Of a stretch of 64,000 bases of DNA, positions 35,660-46,600 are shown in pieces. The position numbers and the translations under genes are program-made. Numbering within the stretch: position 1 is the stretch's first letter; each line of letters starts with the position of its first letter. The notes under the pieces were generated by a model, which saw only the letters and a program-made list of their open reading frames with translations, did no database searches and was not told where the DNA came from. Source of the DNA: Anisus vortex (taxonomy: Eukaryota > Mollusca > Gastropoda > Planorbidae); contig OX421505.1 of NCBI GenBank assembly GCA_949126835.1, positions 2,785,587 through 2,849,586 of the forward strand, read 5' to 3'.

Positions 35660-35978
35660 GCCGATGTTTGTGAATGACAGCCGATGTTTTTAAATGACAG
35701 CCGATGTTTGTGAATAACAGCCAATGTTTGTGAATGACAGCCGACGTTTCTGAATGACAGCCGATGTTTCTGAGTGACAGCCAGCCGATGTTTCTGAATG
35801 ACAGCCGATGTTTCTGAGTGACAGCCATCCGATGTTTCTGAATGACAGCCGATGTTTCTGAGTGACAGCCGATGTTTCTGAGTGACAGCCAGCCGATGTT
35901 TCTGAATGACAGCCGATGTTTCTGAGTGACAGCCAGCCGATGTTTCTGAGTGACAGCCAGTCGACGTTTCTGAATGAC
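35660..35978. repeat. 20/24-bp tandem array GACAGCCGATGTTTCTGA
   Basis: About fifteen copies of a 20-bp unit, some extended by an extra CAGC. Three reading frames stay open on the minus strand (HSETSA-type translations), which is a by-product of the repeat. Confidence 0.9.
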
Positions 35979-36532
35979 ACAGATTTAGTGCAGGACTGTA
36001 TTCGAAATATAATCTACTACGAAAAACCACCCATTCAAATGGCTCTCAGAAGAACGGGACCAGACCCCCCTAGAAAAGCTTTACCAGATCCCCACAGAAG
36101 TAGATCACGATCCCCGAGAAACCGACCAGCAGGGCGATGCCTCACTAGGAGAGGCCACCCTTCACGCCCAAATTCAAATACAAGAAACACGCAAAAAACC
36201 CCTTTGAGACCCGATCCCTTAACTAAGAACGCCCTAAGACAAGGAGCCCCTTCCGGAAAATTGTCTCCCCCCTAGAACCCAGAGAGGTGGCGTACATAGA
36301 TGGTTACGGGGTGACCCTATACCCAGGGCAAGATATGACAAGATCCGATGATGGTTACTACGTTCTAGATGAGAAAGACGATCAAGACAACGTCAACTAT
36401 ACTTTCAGTACATACGAAGAAGTGACTGGAAGGAAACCCCCCTCCCCCCAATCCCCAGAAGACATCGACGACTCTAACTATTTTGATCCCGACAAGACTC
36501 CACCCTCCCTCGAGATAGACAAGGACAAATAA
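35979..36532 (+). CDS. Unrecognised coding-looking segment in two frames
   Basis: The first part (to a TAG at 36273) translates to a very Arg/Ser/Pro-rich stretch (RSRSPRNRPAGR). The second part is open from about 36228 to the TAA at 36530-36532 and encodes an acidic, Tyr/Asp-rich tail (GYYVLDEKDDQDNVNYTFST, EDIDDSNYFDPDKTPPS). The two are in different frames, so either one frameshift or two exons is needed. GC content and codon choice are higher than in the surroundings. I do not recognise a domain. A C-terminal tail of a retroelement polyprotein or of a membrane receptor are both possible. No start or splice site could be fixed. Confidence 0.4.
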
Positions 36533-38146
36533 GACGTTAACTATTATACACAAATACCTTAAATTACAAAACAACACCCCTTGTTTAATTTAAACCGACG
36601 CTAAGTATATGACAAAAGACAAAATATCCCTTTAAAATAGCTATATTTAGACATTTTCCAAATTCCAAAACCAACGATGCATGAATAAACAAACAACACA
36701 GGGACTGGACAAGACCTATAATACAACGACTGACCGTGCTACAGCCATAATATGTCGGTTGCCAGGTCAAGCACGGGGTAGACTTGGAGCACACTTGAGT
36801 CCCCCGTTTCTGTCCCCCTTGACAATTTGTTTCACGTTATTTTTCATCCTAGCCACACGCCTCTCCCCCAATTCCCCTCCCCCCCCCCTGCTATCATGTT
36901 GTCTCTCTTCTGCCTTTTCCTTCCACCTCTCCCTCCTTACAATCAACCATTGAACGACTTCGCTGCACAAACTAGTTCCCACTAATTCAATGTTAGACAT
37001 GTGGGTACAATATCGTCTAACTTTACTAAGGCGTATATTTTAATGGAATGGTCCTATTTCATTATCAACAAATGCGAGCTAGAGTGTGTTAAACTGTGGC
37101 CGATTATCCAGTCACTGGTTTTTACAAACCCGCTCCACTAACAATGTCAAGTAAACTTTTGTAATTTTTTAATATACTCTTAACGCCCCCAACTGTAAGG
37201 GGAACTATTGGAAGTTAAGCGAAAGTCGCCTAACCGCCACGTCATTTTTATATCTTCCCCACATTTTTCGTAAACAGTTAAATAAATCTAAATAAATTGT
37301 AGAGATTTCCACTTGGGCATAATCATCCTATTTTGGATAACCTCCCCTCCTCTCACAAAAACTCCCGAACAAACACGAATTTCTATTGCTGTAATCTCCT
37401 TTCTCTGGTTTTGTTTTAATAAAATTAATAATATAAAATTAAAATGCCCTCCATCCCTTCCCCAATGTGAACTTGTATAATTTCTACTCTATACAATTAG
37501 AAATACATGTTAGGTATAAGATGTATACTATTGAAGTAAAATACGAAAGTGAAGAATGAATGTAAATACCATGTAAAAAAAAAACAGAATGAATGGATGT
37601 GGAAGTCAAAACCTAACTACACAAATTACACAAATTAGCTAAATCTGTTTAATCACTCTAAGCTGACTTCTATCCTTTTGAATAGTAAAAATGAACACAA
37701 TTGTCTTCTATCCTTTGTCTGAATGTATAAAGATATAAATACCATTGTATATGCTTTTTGACAAATAAACAGTGTTGAAAATATAAAAAACAACAACAAC
37801 AGGATCCTTAGTTACGGATGGACGGATCTCTCCCCCTACACACACACAGACATACACACTAGGTATAGTTATTCTGTTCCCCCCTCCTCCCATTTCTTGT
37901 GCATGTAACCCATTCACTTAAAACGTTGGTATTTAATAAATACATATGTTTTCCAAATTGTGTAGTTGTAGGCTACTAAACTAATAATAATGAAACTTTT
38001 GTTTTTAATTATAGCTATAATTGCTTTTTTTTCACCTTATCAGTAAAATTAAAAGTGTCATTGTAAAATACTGTAATCATATTGGCTAATTACAATGCAG
38101 AAATGTTATCGTCAACATTAAGCTTATTTACAATTGATAGCAAATA
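36533..38146. other. Mixed AT- and CT-rich DNA with degenerate repeats
   Basis: A pyrimidine-rich tract runs from 36800 to 36960. Degenerate copies of the 34317 repeat lie at 37400-37520 and 37650-37740. No gene was recognised. Confidence 0.5.
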
Positions 38147-38235
38147 TACAATCACTCGTATTACGAACCTTTGAGTTATTATGTTTTAATTGTCTTGTTA
38201 AAGGGGCGATAATAAGAAAATTGGAAAACACAGTT
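38147..38235. repeat. Second copy of the 35367 dispersed repeat
   Basis: TACAATCACTCGTATTACGA then ACCTTTGAGTTATTATGTTTTAA and GGAAAACACAGTTA, in the same orientation as 35367-35465. Confidence 0.7.
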
Positions 38236-38745
38236 ACTTTTTTTGTAAGTTATTTAATAACGCTTTAAATGATACCAAATAAATGAAAATTATTTATTTT
38301 ACTCTAATAAAACTAATCTAAAAATATAAATTATAAAAAAGGTACACTTACAATATATTGAAATTAAATTTTAAAATACTGTAGCACAATACTAATAAAT
38401 GTCACACAACTTACAGTTCATTGCTCGGTGAAAGGAATTTTTTTTTACATCAGGCAAGTTGAACAAACAAAAAAAAAATGTCAACCAGCGGTCAGAGAGA
38501 AAAAATATAGGGTGAGGTAACTAGGTTAAACACACACACATAACACTCGCATTCGTCACAAACGCAAGAGACTTTACGTGAGAGAGGCGAGATATGTGAA
38601 TTCGGATCTGATCCGGATCAAATCCTGATCCAAAGGGAAAAAATAAGCAAATTTTATTGAAATGAATATTCTTAATTAACATGCTTCATTCTTTTTCTTT
38701 CATAAAATAATAAATGTTGTACAAATATAAATATTTAGTAAACCA

Positions 38746-39244
38746 ACTATAAAAAAAAATTAAATACAATAATAATAATAGATAACTAAAAATGTTTTTG
38801 TAAATTTTAAAACACCATAATGTCTACTCAGTTTGTATGATTACCACGTATCTATGCTGAAAATGTGTTTATTCAGTAATAAGCATGTCCGCTTTTTCTT
38901 ATTGATCGCTTCTCGGCCTTTTGGCTAGGTTCGATCACTCTGGCTTCCTTACACAATGTGTAGATCTTCTCCGCCTTGTACGATTAGATTTTTCACAACT
39001 GTGTAGGAGGTCTGAGTTACCCCACCCCCCGAGCTACGGCTCTCAAAAAACTATACGATGCCTAGTAGGCCCAAAGGAGGGGCAAGGAGATCAAACTCCG
39101 CCGCGCCTCCTAAAGGAAATAAAAAAAAAAAAGTATTATAATGTATTTCATGGACAAACTGAGTAGACATTATGGTGTTTTAAAATTTACAAAAACATTT
39201 TTAGTTATCTATTATTATTATTGTATTTAATTTTTTTTTATAGT
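38746..39244. repeat. Perfect 91-bp inverted repeat with a 317-bp loop
   Basis: Arms 38746-38836 and 39154-39244 are exact reverse complements by eye and include low-complexity (AAT)n and A-runs as well as unique sequence. Outside the arms the match stops at once. The loop holds the U2-headed sequence. A transcript would form a very stable hairpin. The lack of any mismatch means recent origin, or an assembly artefact. Confidence 0.9.
38905..39134 (+). mobile_element. U2 snRNA-headed retroposed sequence (candidate snRNA-derived SINE)
   Basis: ATCGCTTCTCGGCCTTTTGG plus CTA (38905-38927) equals the first 23 nt of metazoan U2 snRNA. The branch-point-recognition GTAGTA, Sm site and 3' stems of U2 do not follow. 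Instead there are about 190 bp of GC-rich unrelated sequence ending in AATAAAAAAAAAAAA (39119-39133). A 5' snRNA head plus poly(A) tail is the layout of an snRNA-derived SINE or a chimeric retrocopy. Confidence 0.5.
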
Positions 39245-39534
39245 GCTATGGCAAAGGCAAGAATGGAAATATTTTAGTTTAATATCATTCCTGAATCCTT
39301 ATAACAAGATTCAAGAGATAAATCAGATTTAGAAAATAATTTTTATTTCTTTTTACCAGAGTTTGCGTTTTAAAGTTTGTTCTGAATAAAATGATTTTAA
39401 ATTAAAGATGTATTATTTCACTATCTATATACTTGTATTTTAGTTTAACACTCTAGGCATTCGAAAATCATATTTGGCACTGACATATAATATCTGGACC
39501 CCATATCTCAAATAGCTTTGGGCCTTATGTCTAG

Positions 39535-39985
39535 ATCCAGGCCTGCATCAAGGTCACACCGCCAGCTGTTTCAGGACTCTCTTTTTATTCCCTTGGGGGT
39601 TCCATGTTAAGGACTGTCTGGCGGTGTTATAATTCGGTTTTCTGAGTGTGTCTCAACCATCTCCTTCATTATTGCATGATCACAAGCTCGGCTGCTAGTT
39701 GTCCAGAGCGATTCCAGAGCTCATCGTTACTGATCATGTCATCCGACCTGCGTATCTGCAAAATCATCCTATAGATATGAGTTTATGATAGTCGGCTGGA
39801 TCTTCTTGGTGTTAGTAGTCCTCTACGTTTCATCGCCATAGAGTAGGACATCCTTCACGTTTCAGTTGAAGATCTTGCTTTTTGTTTTCAGGGATATATC
39901 TCTTGAGCTCCAGATGTTCTTAAGTTGGAGGAAAGCTGTCCTGACATTGTCAACTCTTGCCCAAACATCGGCGTCGGTTCACTCT
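39535..39985 (-). pseudogene. Decayed LINE reverse transcriptase C-terminal region
   Basis: The minus strand reads TDADVWARVDNVRTAFLQLK, then IWSSRDISLKTKSKIFN, NVKDVLLYGDET, MVETHSENRI and HGTPKGIKRES..NSWRCDLDA. These match in order the post-RT region of LINE ORF2s (R...A...L..IW.S..IS.KTK.RI...NV..VLLYG.ETW ... WNPQGKRKRGRP..TWRRDLEA). Several stops and frameshifts are present. Another copy of the 3' end of this family lies at 46400-46600. Confidence 0.75.
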
Positions 39986-40559
39986 TCTTATTGACAATGC
40001 TGACTAGATAGATTTGTACACAAAAACTATAGCTGTAGATATTAAGTAACAACCAAACACAATTATTTATAAGTAAAAGACAACTTATCATTTGTATTTA
40101 ATTGAAAATCACCATGTGTTAAATCTGAATTACAGTTATTGCATCAAGTCACTGACTAACCAAACCGCAGAAAAATCGACTCGTCAGGTTATGTAATGAC
40201 TTATACTCTAAGTAATAACCAGAAGTGACTAGTTATAGCTGAATAAGGTCTATTAAGTAGAGACATTTATTTATTTATTTGTTTGTGTGTGATTTTAACA
40301 GAACAGACGACGTAACAGACTTTAGAGCTATACAACATGTCAGTCTATGACGTTACACAGACATTACACAGACAAATAGTCTGAGGACAGACATTACAGA
40401 GACACCAAGTCTTAGTTTTATTGACCATAATGTGTAGAAATCTCAGTCATTGCAGGAAATTATAAAATGAAGTAGCGCACATTTCTTCTTACAATTATGT
40501 ACCTATAGACCTCAAAGATTGTCGAAGTGTGTAAACGCCCGATACGATCACATTAATAT

Positions 40560-40930
40560 TACACTGGCGGGCGAACACATGGGGGGGACATCTCCCACAG
40601 CGGCTGCGGGAGGCCCGCTATCCAAGGCACACCAGGTATGCCCGTGGCCCCGGTGTGGCGGTAGATAGGACGCTACAATCCCGCCTCGAGAAACTCCCGG
40701 TGCCTGGACGCCTGTAACTTAAGTAAAGGATTTGTGCTACCGGGGTACATTGTAGGTATACGGGCGAGCCACCACGATAATAATCCTAAGGGAAACTGCA
40801 GTGACTTATAAGCTAGGTTGCGATAACTGTATCCTATACACATAACGCCACGCCTTTGGCGTGCCCAGACATAACCTCGGTTTTCCTCCCCCCTTTGTGT
40901 CACTTCTAAAAGGTTACGCCCATGACTATA
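40560..40930. mobile_element. GC-rich dispersed repeat, also at the window end
   Basis: GTGCCTGGACGCCTGTAACT, then GGTATACGGGCGAGCCACCA and CGATAATAATCCTAAGGG recur at 63894-64000 with few changes. The block is GC-rich against AT-rich surroundings. Its class is unknown; a retrotransposon untranslated region is likely. Confidence 0.55.
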
Positions 40931-40964
40931 GACCCTTGTGTCCGTCCGGTCTTTAAAGACATTC

Positions 40965-41610
40965 CAACTTCTTACAGTAGACATCATCCTATCCCCACCC
41001 TCTCTTTATTCTAACTTCTTACAGTCGACATCATCCTATCCCCACCCTCTCTTTATTCTAACTTCTTACAGCAGACATCATCCTATCCCCACCCTCTCTT
41101 TATTCCAACTTCTTACAGCAGACATCATCCTATCCCCACCCACTCTTTATTCTAACTTCTTACAGTAGACATCATCCTATCCCCACCCTCTCTTTATTCT
41201 AACTTCTTACAGTAGACATCATCCTATCCCCACCCTCTCTTTATTCTAACTTCTTACAGTAGACATCATCCTATCCCCACCCTCTCTTTATTCTTACAGT
41301 AGACATCATCCTATCCCCACCCTCTCTTTATTCTTACTTCTTACAGTAGACATCATCCTATCCCCACCCTCTCTTTATTCTTACTTCTTACAGTAGACAT
41401 CATCCTATCCCCACCCTCTCTTTATTCTTACTTCTTACAGTAGACATCATCCTATCCCCACCCTCTCTTTATTCTTACTTCTTACAGTAGACATCATCCT
41501 ATCCCCACCCTCTCTTTATTCTAACTTCTTACAGTAGACATCATCCTATCCCCACCCTCTCTTTATTCTAACTTCTTACAGTAGACATCATCCTATCCCC
41601 ACCCTCTCTT
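40965..41610. repeat. 47-bp tandem array of splice-acceptor-like units
   Basis: About fourteen copies of TTTATTCTAACTTCTTACAG followed by TAGACATCATCCTATCCCCA and CCCTCTC. Some copies lack the CTAACTT part. Each unit contains a branch-point-like CTAAC, a pyrimidine tract and CAG. The array ends where a true-looking acceptor (CTCTTCACAG) begins the next exon. Confidence 0.9.
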
Positions 41611-41615
41611 CACAG

Positions 41616-41661
41616 GCAATGTTTACGGAAAGGATCTTGAAACTGTTGTCAACAAGATAAG
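41616..41661 (+). CDS. Short internal exon of an unidentified gene
   Basis: The exon is bounded by CTCTCTTCACAG (AG 41614-41615) and a GTAACA donor (41662). The 46 nt are open in the frame GC-AAT-GTT-TAC, giving NVYGKDLETVVNKI, entering in phase 1 and leaving in phase 2. The peptide looks protein-like but is too short to identify. It could belong to the trypsin-like gene downstream or to an unrelated gene; no neighbouring exon was found. Confidence 0.4.
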
Positions 41662-41663
41662 GT

Positions 41664-43280
41664 AACAAGTTTTTCCCCGTCCTTTAACTTCCTTCATTTT
41701 ACATTTCAGTGACAATTAAACAAAATATTTCAAATAAAACACAAAAGTGTAGTTTTAGAAACAAGCGACCTGTGACGATTTTTTTTAAATTCAAAGTTGA
41801 CTGTGTTCACGCGTCACAAAATGTTCGCTAGAGAGAAGGGATGGAGGGAGAGGACGATATTTCTAAACGTTTCTAGAAGGAAGTTAAAGAAAATAAAAAT
41901 ATATAACTTGGTTTCTCATAGTCATTGTGCAATAACAACATTTCAATAAGGTGGGGGTAGGTAAGGAATTTGTTTGTATGTCATGCATGATGGGCAATTT
42001 AAGAACCAAAAAAAGCGTTTATTTCAGGTATTAAAATAAACAACATTTAAATGACTTGAAACGAAAATGAGGAGAAACTGTAACATTTTGTAATGGTTAC
42101 TTGATAATAAATAGAATTGTTTATTAAATGTCTAATCTTTCACCTGATATGCATATTGCTGATTTTGTTTTTTTGTCAATGAAGTGTAAAGTAATTTAAA
42201 TCTTATATTATAGATATACATCAATACTAAATTTGTAATGGTTTTGATGATAAACTCTTTAAAACAGAAATTGTTTCCTCTCCAGACAAACATGTTTTAA
42301 CAACGATAAGATTAAAAAAAACACATAACAGAGGACATTGCCAATATTTTAAAACACATTATTTCTAAACTAAGTGATTAAGATGCAGTAGTTCTAAACT
42401 ATTTATCAATATTTTACTTGGTGGTGCCTTAGAAATGTTTTCTGTCCGCGAGCGACCCATTGAAATCTAATGATATAAATAAGCTACAATTAACATTAGT
42501 TTATAGAAAATTGTGACTATATTTTGTTTATTGTTTTTATAATTTGTATAGATTTAACTAAATTATGTAATCCTTTCACAGTCACAAAGGAACCGCTTGG
42601 CGGTGTCCACTGAGACAGCGGACTCCAGTTTGAAAAACCCTGGGTTAGATTCAGTATGTGCAGTGCACTGTAAAAAATTCTAGCTGACATGTATAATACG
42701 TCATTGATACCTTGTATAGTATTCTCTGAAACAACCTGATGTAAGCTATTAGGTGTTTCTATATATAGATATACATTTTCGTGTACTTTATTTATTGCTA
42801 ACAGGTTTTCACCATTAGACACATTTGGCCTTTAACAAACAAGCTTCCATTGGTGTCAAGTAGATTCAAGTCATTATAAGATTACATCAAACTACACGTT
42901 TTACTCAGTTCAACGGAACATGTAGGTAAGAATTATTTTGAGCTATAGTCAATTTAAAATTATTAAGTATAGATTGGACTGTTCTTTTTGATCATCGGTA
43001 GATCATTACAAGTCATGTGTCTAAATGGGGCCCGCGCATAAAGCCTTTACACGGAGTTCCTACTGTCGTTAGACAATACATGTTGTCATTTGAAGTACGC
43101 TTCTTCTTTGTATCTGCAGCTTCTGCACAATAGGCTCAGGCTTCACCCTCATTTTAATTTAAATCTTTCCCGATGAGGATTGATATATTTTCAACTTTCA
43201 CTTATCCAATTATAAATTATAATGGCTAGTAAATTCTATGTAGATGGACTTCCACATTGTCAATGTCTACTCTACTTAAC
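41664..43280. other. AT-rich DNA, no feature recognised
   Basis: No open frame with a domain and no terminal repeats. Confidence 0.5.
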
Positions 43281-44264
43281 CAATATCTTGCTGGCGTCCT
43301 TATTTAAGGGCTCTTCGTAAAATGCGATTTAAGACATAAAATTAAGTATATAGTTTGCATTTTTTTTCAATAAATATAAAGAATATATACTGATCTATCT
43401 AATTATTATCTTTATTTGTCTGCTTTAATTTTTTTTGCGCTCGAAACAAATTTAAATCGCGAGTTTGATAAAATTTAGGAAAAAAAATCAAGTCTGAAAA
43501 AGTGATACTTTAAAAAAAAAAAATTATAACAATTAAACTAAGCTTTAACATAACTTTGTTAATTAATGTTCGTAGAAGGCATAAACATAGATATTAAGTT
43601 TAAAACAATAATAATAATTACACAGAGATGTTAAAACGAACTGTCCTTTTTTAAGGACGCCAGCAACAAATGATACCGTGACATGAAATTTAGTTTTTTA
43701 GTGTTTTCTTTGCTAAAACATAGAAAAACGTTATTTTTTTGGATTTCTAATGGAATATATTTAGGAGTCTTAACATTTGAAACAAGTTGAGTAGAAATGA
43801 TATTATGTTTGTCCATATTAACTAGTTTTAAAACAACATAGTACATTTATATACATAAATATACATTATTAGACTACTTCTAGGATATATTTCAATTATA
43901 TTATCATAATCTGTAACAACCTTTACTCAATTCAACATGCTATTACTTAAATAGAAGATGAAGATTATATAATACACTCAATATATTTATTCAGCCGCCA
44001 TGTATGTAATAAATATGATGTAACTAAAGACATTCTAGTGAATTTCTAGATTCTAGCTCTCATAATTATGTAAAAACAAATGCAAATAATGTTGAATCTG
44101 AAATAAGACTATTCAGCTTTGCAGACTTTTTAAAGAAAATTTATGTTGACCTAATTCTAGAATACATCATACAGCCGACAAAGAAAGGGTTCTCCTTTTC
44201 TTAAGCTGGCTACTCTTTTTCTATTACAATAGGATCGACACAAACCTTTCTTGCTTTTTTTTTG

Positions 44265-45005
44265 CTGGCTCCGATACCTTGCCGATACCTTGCCCAAAAG
44301 ACAAAAGATGCTTATAAGTATATTCGCCACAAATATGACCAATATAATGTCCAAAAGGACAATTGTTGCCCATAAAATCTGTCAAATGCCCTGAACACAA
44401 ATCCTCTTCCAAGAAGACACATCAGCTGCCCAAATTACAAATATGATGCCCTAAAGACGAATGCGCTGTCGTTAAACCAATCCTCTACACATAATACCAA
44501 TCCATTGCCCATTAGACCTATCTGATGCCAATAACATCAATATGTTGCCCACAAGGCATCTGCTGCCCAGAAGACGAATCAGCTCCCCAAACAATGAATC
44601 TGCTGCCTGGAAGACCTGTCTGCTACACGGAAGACTAATCTGTGGTGTAGAAACTGCATGGAGGCGTTGGAGACGGTCGAACATGTGCTTGTCGAGTGCC
44701 CCGCTCTGCAGGGGCTCAGAGTGGAGGGGGGAGGCCAACCGTTTGTGCCGACCCTTTATGGGGATTATCACATCTGCGTAATATTGCAAATTTCGTTCTC
44801 CGGGCCCTAAGAGAGTAAATCTCGGTCCGCTTTATCGTCGAGAAGAGGGATTCAGGTCTGGTGCCCAGAAGAGCACTTTGTTGCCCAGCAAACCTATTCG
44901 TTGCCCTGAAGACCTATCCGATGCCCAAAATACAAATCCGCTGCCCAGAATACCAATCGGTTGCCCAGAAGAGCTATCCGACGCCCAGAATACCAATACG
45001 AAATA
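44265..45005. repeat. Degenerate 20-26 bp array TGCCCAGAAGACCAATC
   Basis: About 25 variable copies of TGCCCARAAGACAAATC/G. The array is interrupted by the LINE fragment at 44636-44860, after which it continues to 45000. Confidence 0.75.
44636..44811 (+). pseudogene. LINE C-terminal CCHC fragment inside the array
   Basis: WCRNCMEALETVEHVLVECP followed by ALQGLR is the Cys-Cys-His-Cys end of a LINE ORF2 (C..C..E.ETVEHVL.ECPAL...R). The frame runs to a TAA at 44809. It appears to be an insertion into the array. Confidence 0.6.
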
Positions 45006-45158
45006 GGATATTTACAATGCAATAGATGAAAACAATTCGAGGAGACGCCATCATAGAATATATTTCTTTGTTCCATATAATGCATTATCGGAAAGAATAT
45101 CAGATATTGTTATAAGTAATGAGTGATATCAACTATATATTAACTGTTGGCTTAGCTG

Positions 45159-45162
<4 letters not shown>

Positions 45163-45216
<54 letters not shown>
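45163..45216. repeat. (TA)n microsatellite
   Basis: More than 25 uninterrupted TA dinucleotides. Confidence 0.95.
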
Positions 45217-45218
<2 letters not shown>

Positions 45219-45357
45219 TTTATATATTTATCTAGGTGCTTACGCCGAGTATCACAATATCTACAGCATATTATGCAAACAACAAATATATTATTATATA
45301 AAGCATACTTTAAAAAAATTCAATATGATTGATATATTCTTATATAATATATTACAC

Positions 45358-45505
45358 ACGCTACTTCTGTAAAAAAATATTGCGTCCTACGCTTATATGT
45401 GGTCAGCGTCTAATCTTGCATTTTATTAGTGTTTTAAATGATGTTATTGGTTTTTCTGGTTTGTTCTGTTAACCCATTCAGTGCCAGGATGCCACTCGAA
45501 TGCCA
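45358..45505 (-). mobile_element. Truncated 3' copy of the CR1/Jockey-group LINE
   Basis: ATTGCGTCCTACGCTTAT, GTCTAATCTTGCATTTTATT and AACCCATTCAGTGCCAGGAT align with 300-445 of the LINE at 265-1499, in the same orientation. It covers only the last ~50 codons and the 3' UTR. Confidence 0.8.
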
Positions 45506-45676
45506 ATGTTTTATTACATTATTTTCTTATCTTATTGTTTTAAAAAGCTATAAATTAAGAATTCCAACTTAAATTGTTAAAAAAATATTTATTTATCCTT
45601 GAAATAATAGGGCCTGTTTCTATTGCAAACATGCAATGTCACGGTATCATTTGTTGCTGGCGTCCTTTTTTAAGGA

Positions 45677-46399
45677 TACTTCAAAAAATTTCAATATTTC
45701 AATAAAAAAATAAAATTTTCACAAAATAACTTCCATTTGTTTATTACATCATCACTTTCTATTACATATATAAAAATCACGAAAAAATAAAACCTCAGCA
45801 AGATATGGGTTAATAAGACAACATGTCCGGTAAATGTATTAGATGATAATATTAATACCTTAACTAACAACCTTGTTAATGAGGTTCATTTGTCACACTA
45901 AATGCGGACTTTGACAATTTTTATGTTAAAGCATTACAACATGAACTAATGAAAGTCTAAAATTGATGAGGTTTTTACAACATTGGCATCGACTTTCTTC
46001 TTACTAATTTTCCTAAAATTATCACTGTAACGTGCATGAAATCTATCTCTAGATGATTCACGACATTCACTAGAATCTCTTTAATTTTGGCCAAATTTAT
46101 ATTGCCATAGTTTGGAATTTCTGCAATTGGGCAAAAGTGCATGAATATGATTCTGTGGAAATTCGCAGGTGGGTAGAGCAGAGAAGCGCATGTGACAACG
46201 GAGACAGTGCCCGTTGTTAATTGGCTCGCCCTATAGACATTGCGTGGTGTGTCTAATCTAGGTGTGCCCCTTACAAAACGTTACATCCGGACTTAAGAGC
46301 TGAAATACTTGTTAGGTGTTTTAAATAGAATTATAAGATTGATCCTCTCTGCAACATCTATGTTTACTTAACTGTCCTGGAAAGAACAGCAAAACGTCA
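45677..46399. other. Unassigned AT-rich DNA
   Basis: No gene or element recognised. Confidence 0.5.
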
Positions 46400-46600
46400 T
46401 AGTCATCATCATCATCATCATTGCCCGTCACACCAGTAGGGATATGGACCGCCAACCACATATCTCCAGAGTCATATGTCTTAAGTCATTCTCTCTAATT
46501 GGTTCCGGTTGTACCCTATCTTTGCAGTGTCGGCGTCGAGGTAGCGTCGCCAGGTATCTCTCGGTCGGCCTCTTTTCTGCTTGCCTTTAGGGCCCATTCT
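46400..46600 (-). pseudogene. 3' end of a LINE ORF2 with (ATG)n tail
   Basis: The minus strand gives MGPKGKQKRGRPRDTWRRYL, then DADTAKIG and WRYVVGGPYPYWCDGQ, followed by (GAT)n (plus-strand CATCATCATCATCAT at 46405-46420). GKRKRGRP..TWRR plus a trinucleotide tail is typical of the 3' end of this LINE group. It is 5'-truncated, with one stop after LERMT. Confidence 0.7.

Larger units (their letters stand above)
43287..45676. repeat. TTGCTGGCGTCCTT palindromic repeats in three copies
   Basis: About 41 bp at 43644-43684 (AAGGACGCCAGCAACAAATG, then ATACCGTGACAT) are the near-exact reverse complement of 45636-45676. A third, shorter copy (TTGCTGGCGTCCTTATTTAA) is at 43289. Each also contains the small palindrome TCCTTTTTTAAGGA. 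The two long copies could be ends of a 2.0-kb element or two dispersed insertions. Confidence 0.6.

Noticed and set aside
35523..36030. Three overlapping minus-strand frames with HSETSA repeats
   Set aside because: They are products of the 20/24-bp array: all frames stay open and there is no start context or domain.
36681..37000. Overlapping frames in the CT-rich tract
   Set aside because: Compositional; no start, splice or domain evidence.
38905..38927. Working U2 snRNA gene
   Set aside because: Only the first 23 nt match; the branch-point-recognition region, Sm site and 3' stems are missing.
40673..40987. 104-codon minus-strand protein
   Set aside because: It lies across the dispersed GC-rich repeat shared with the window end and gives no recognisable domain.
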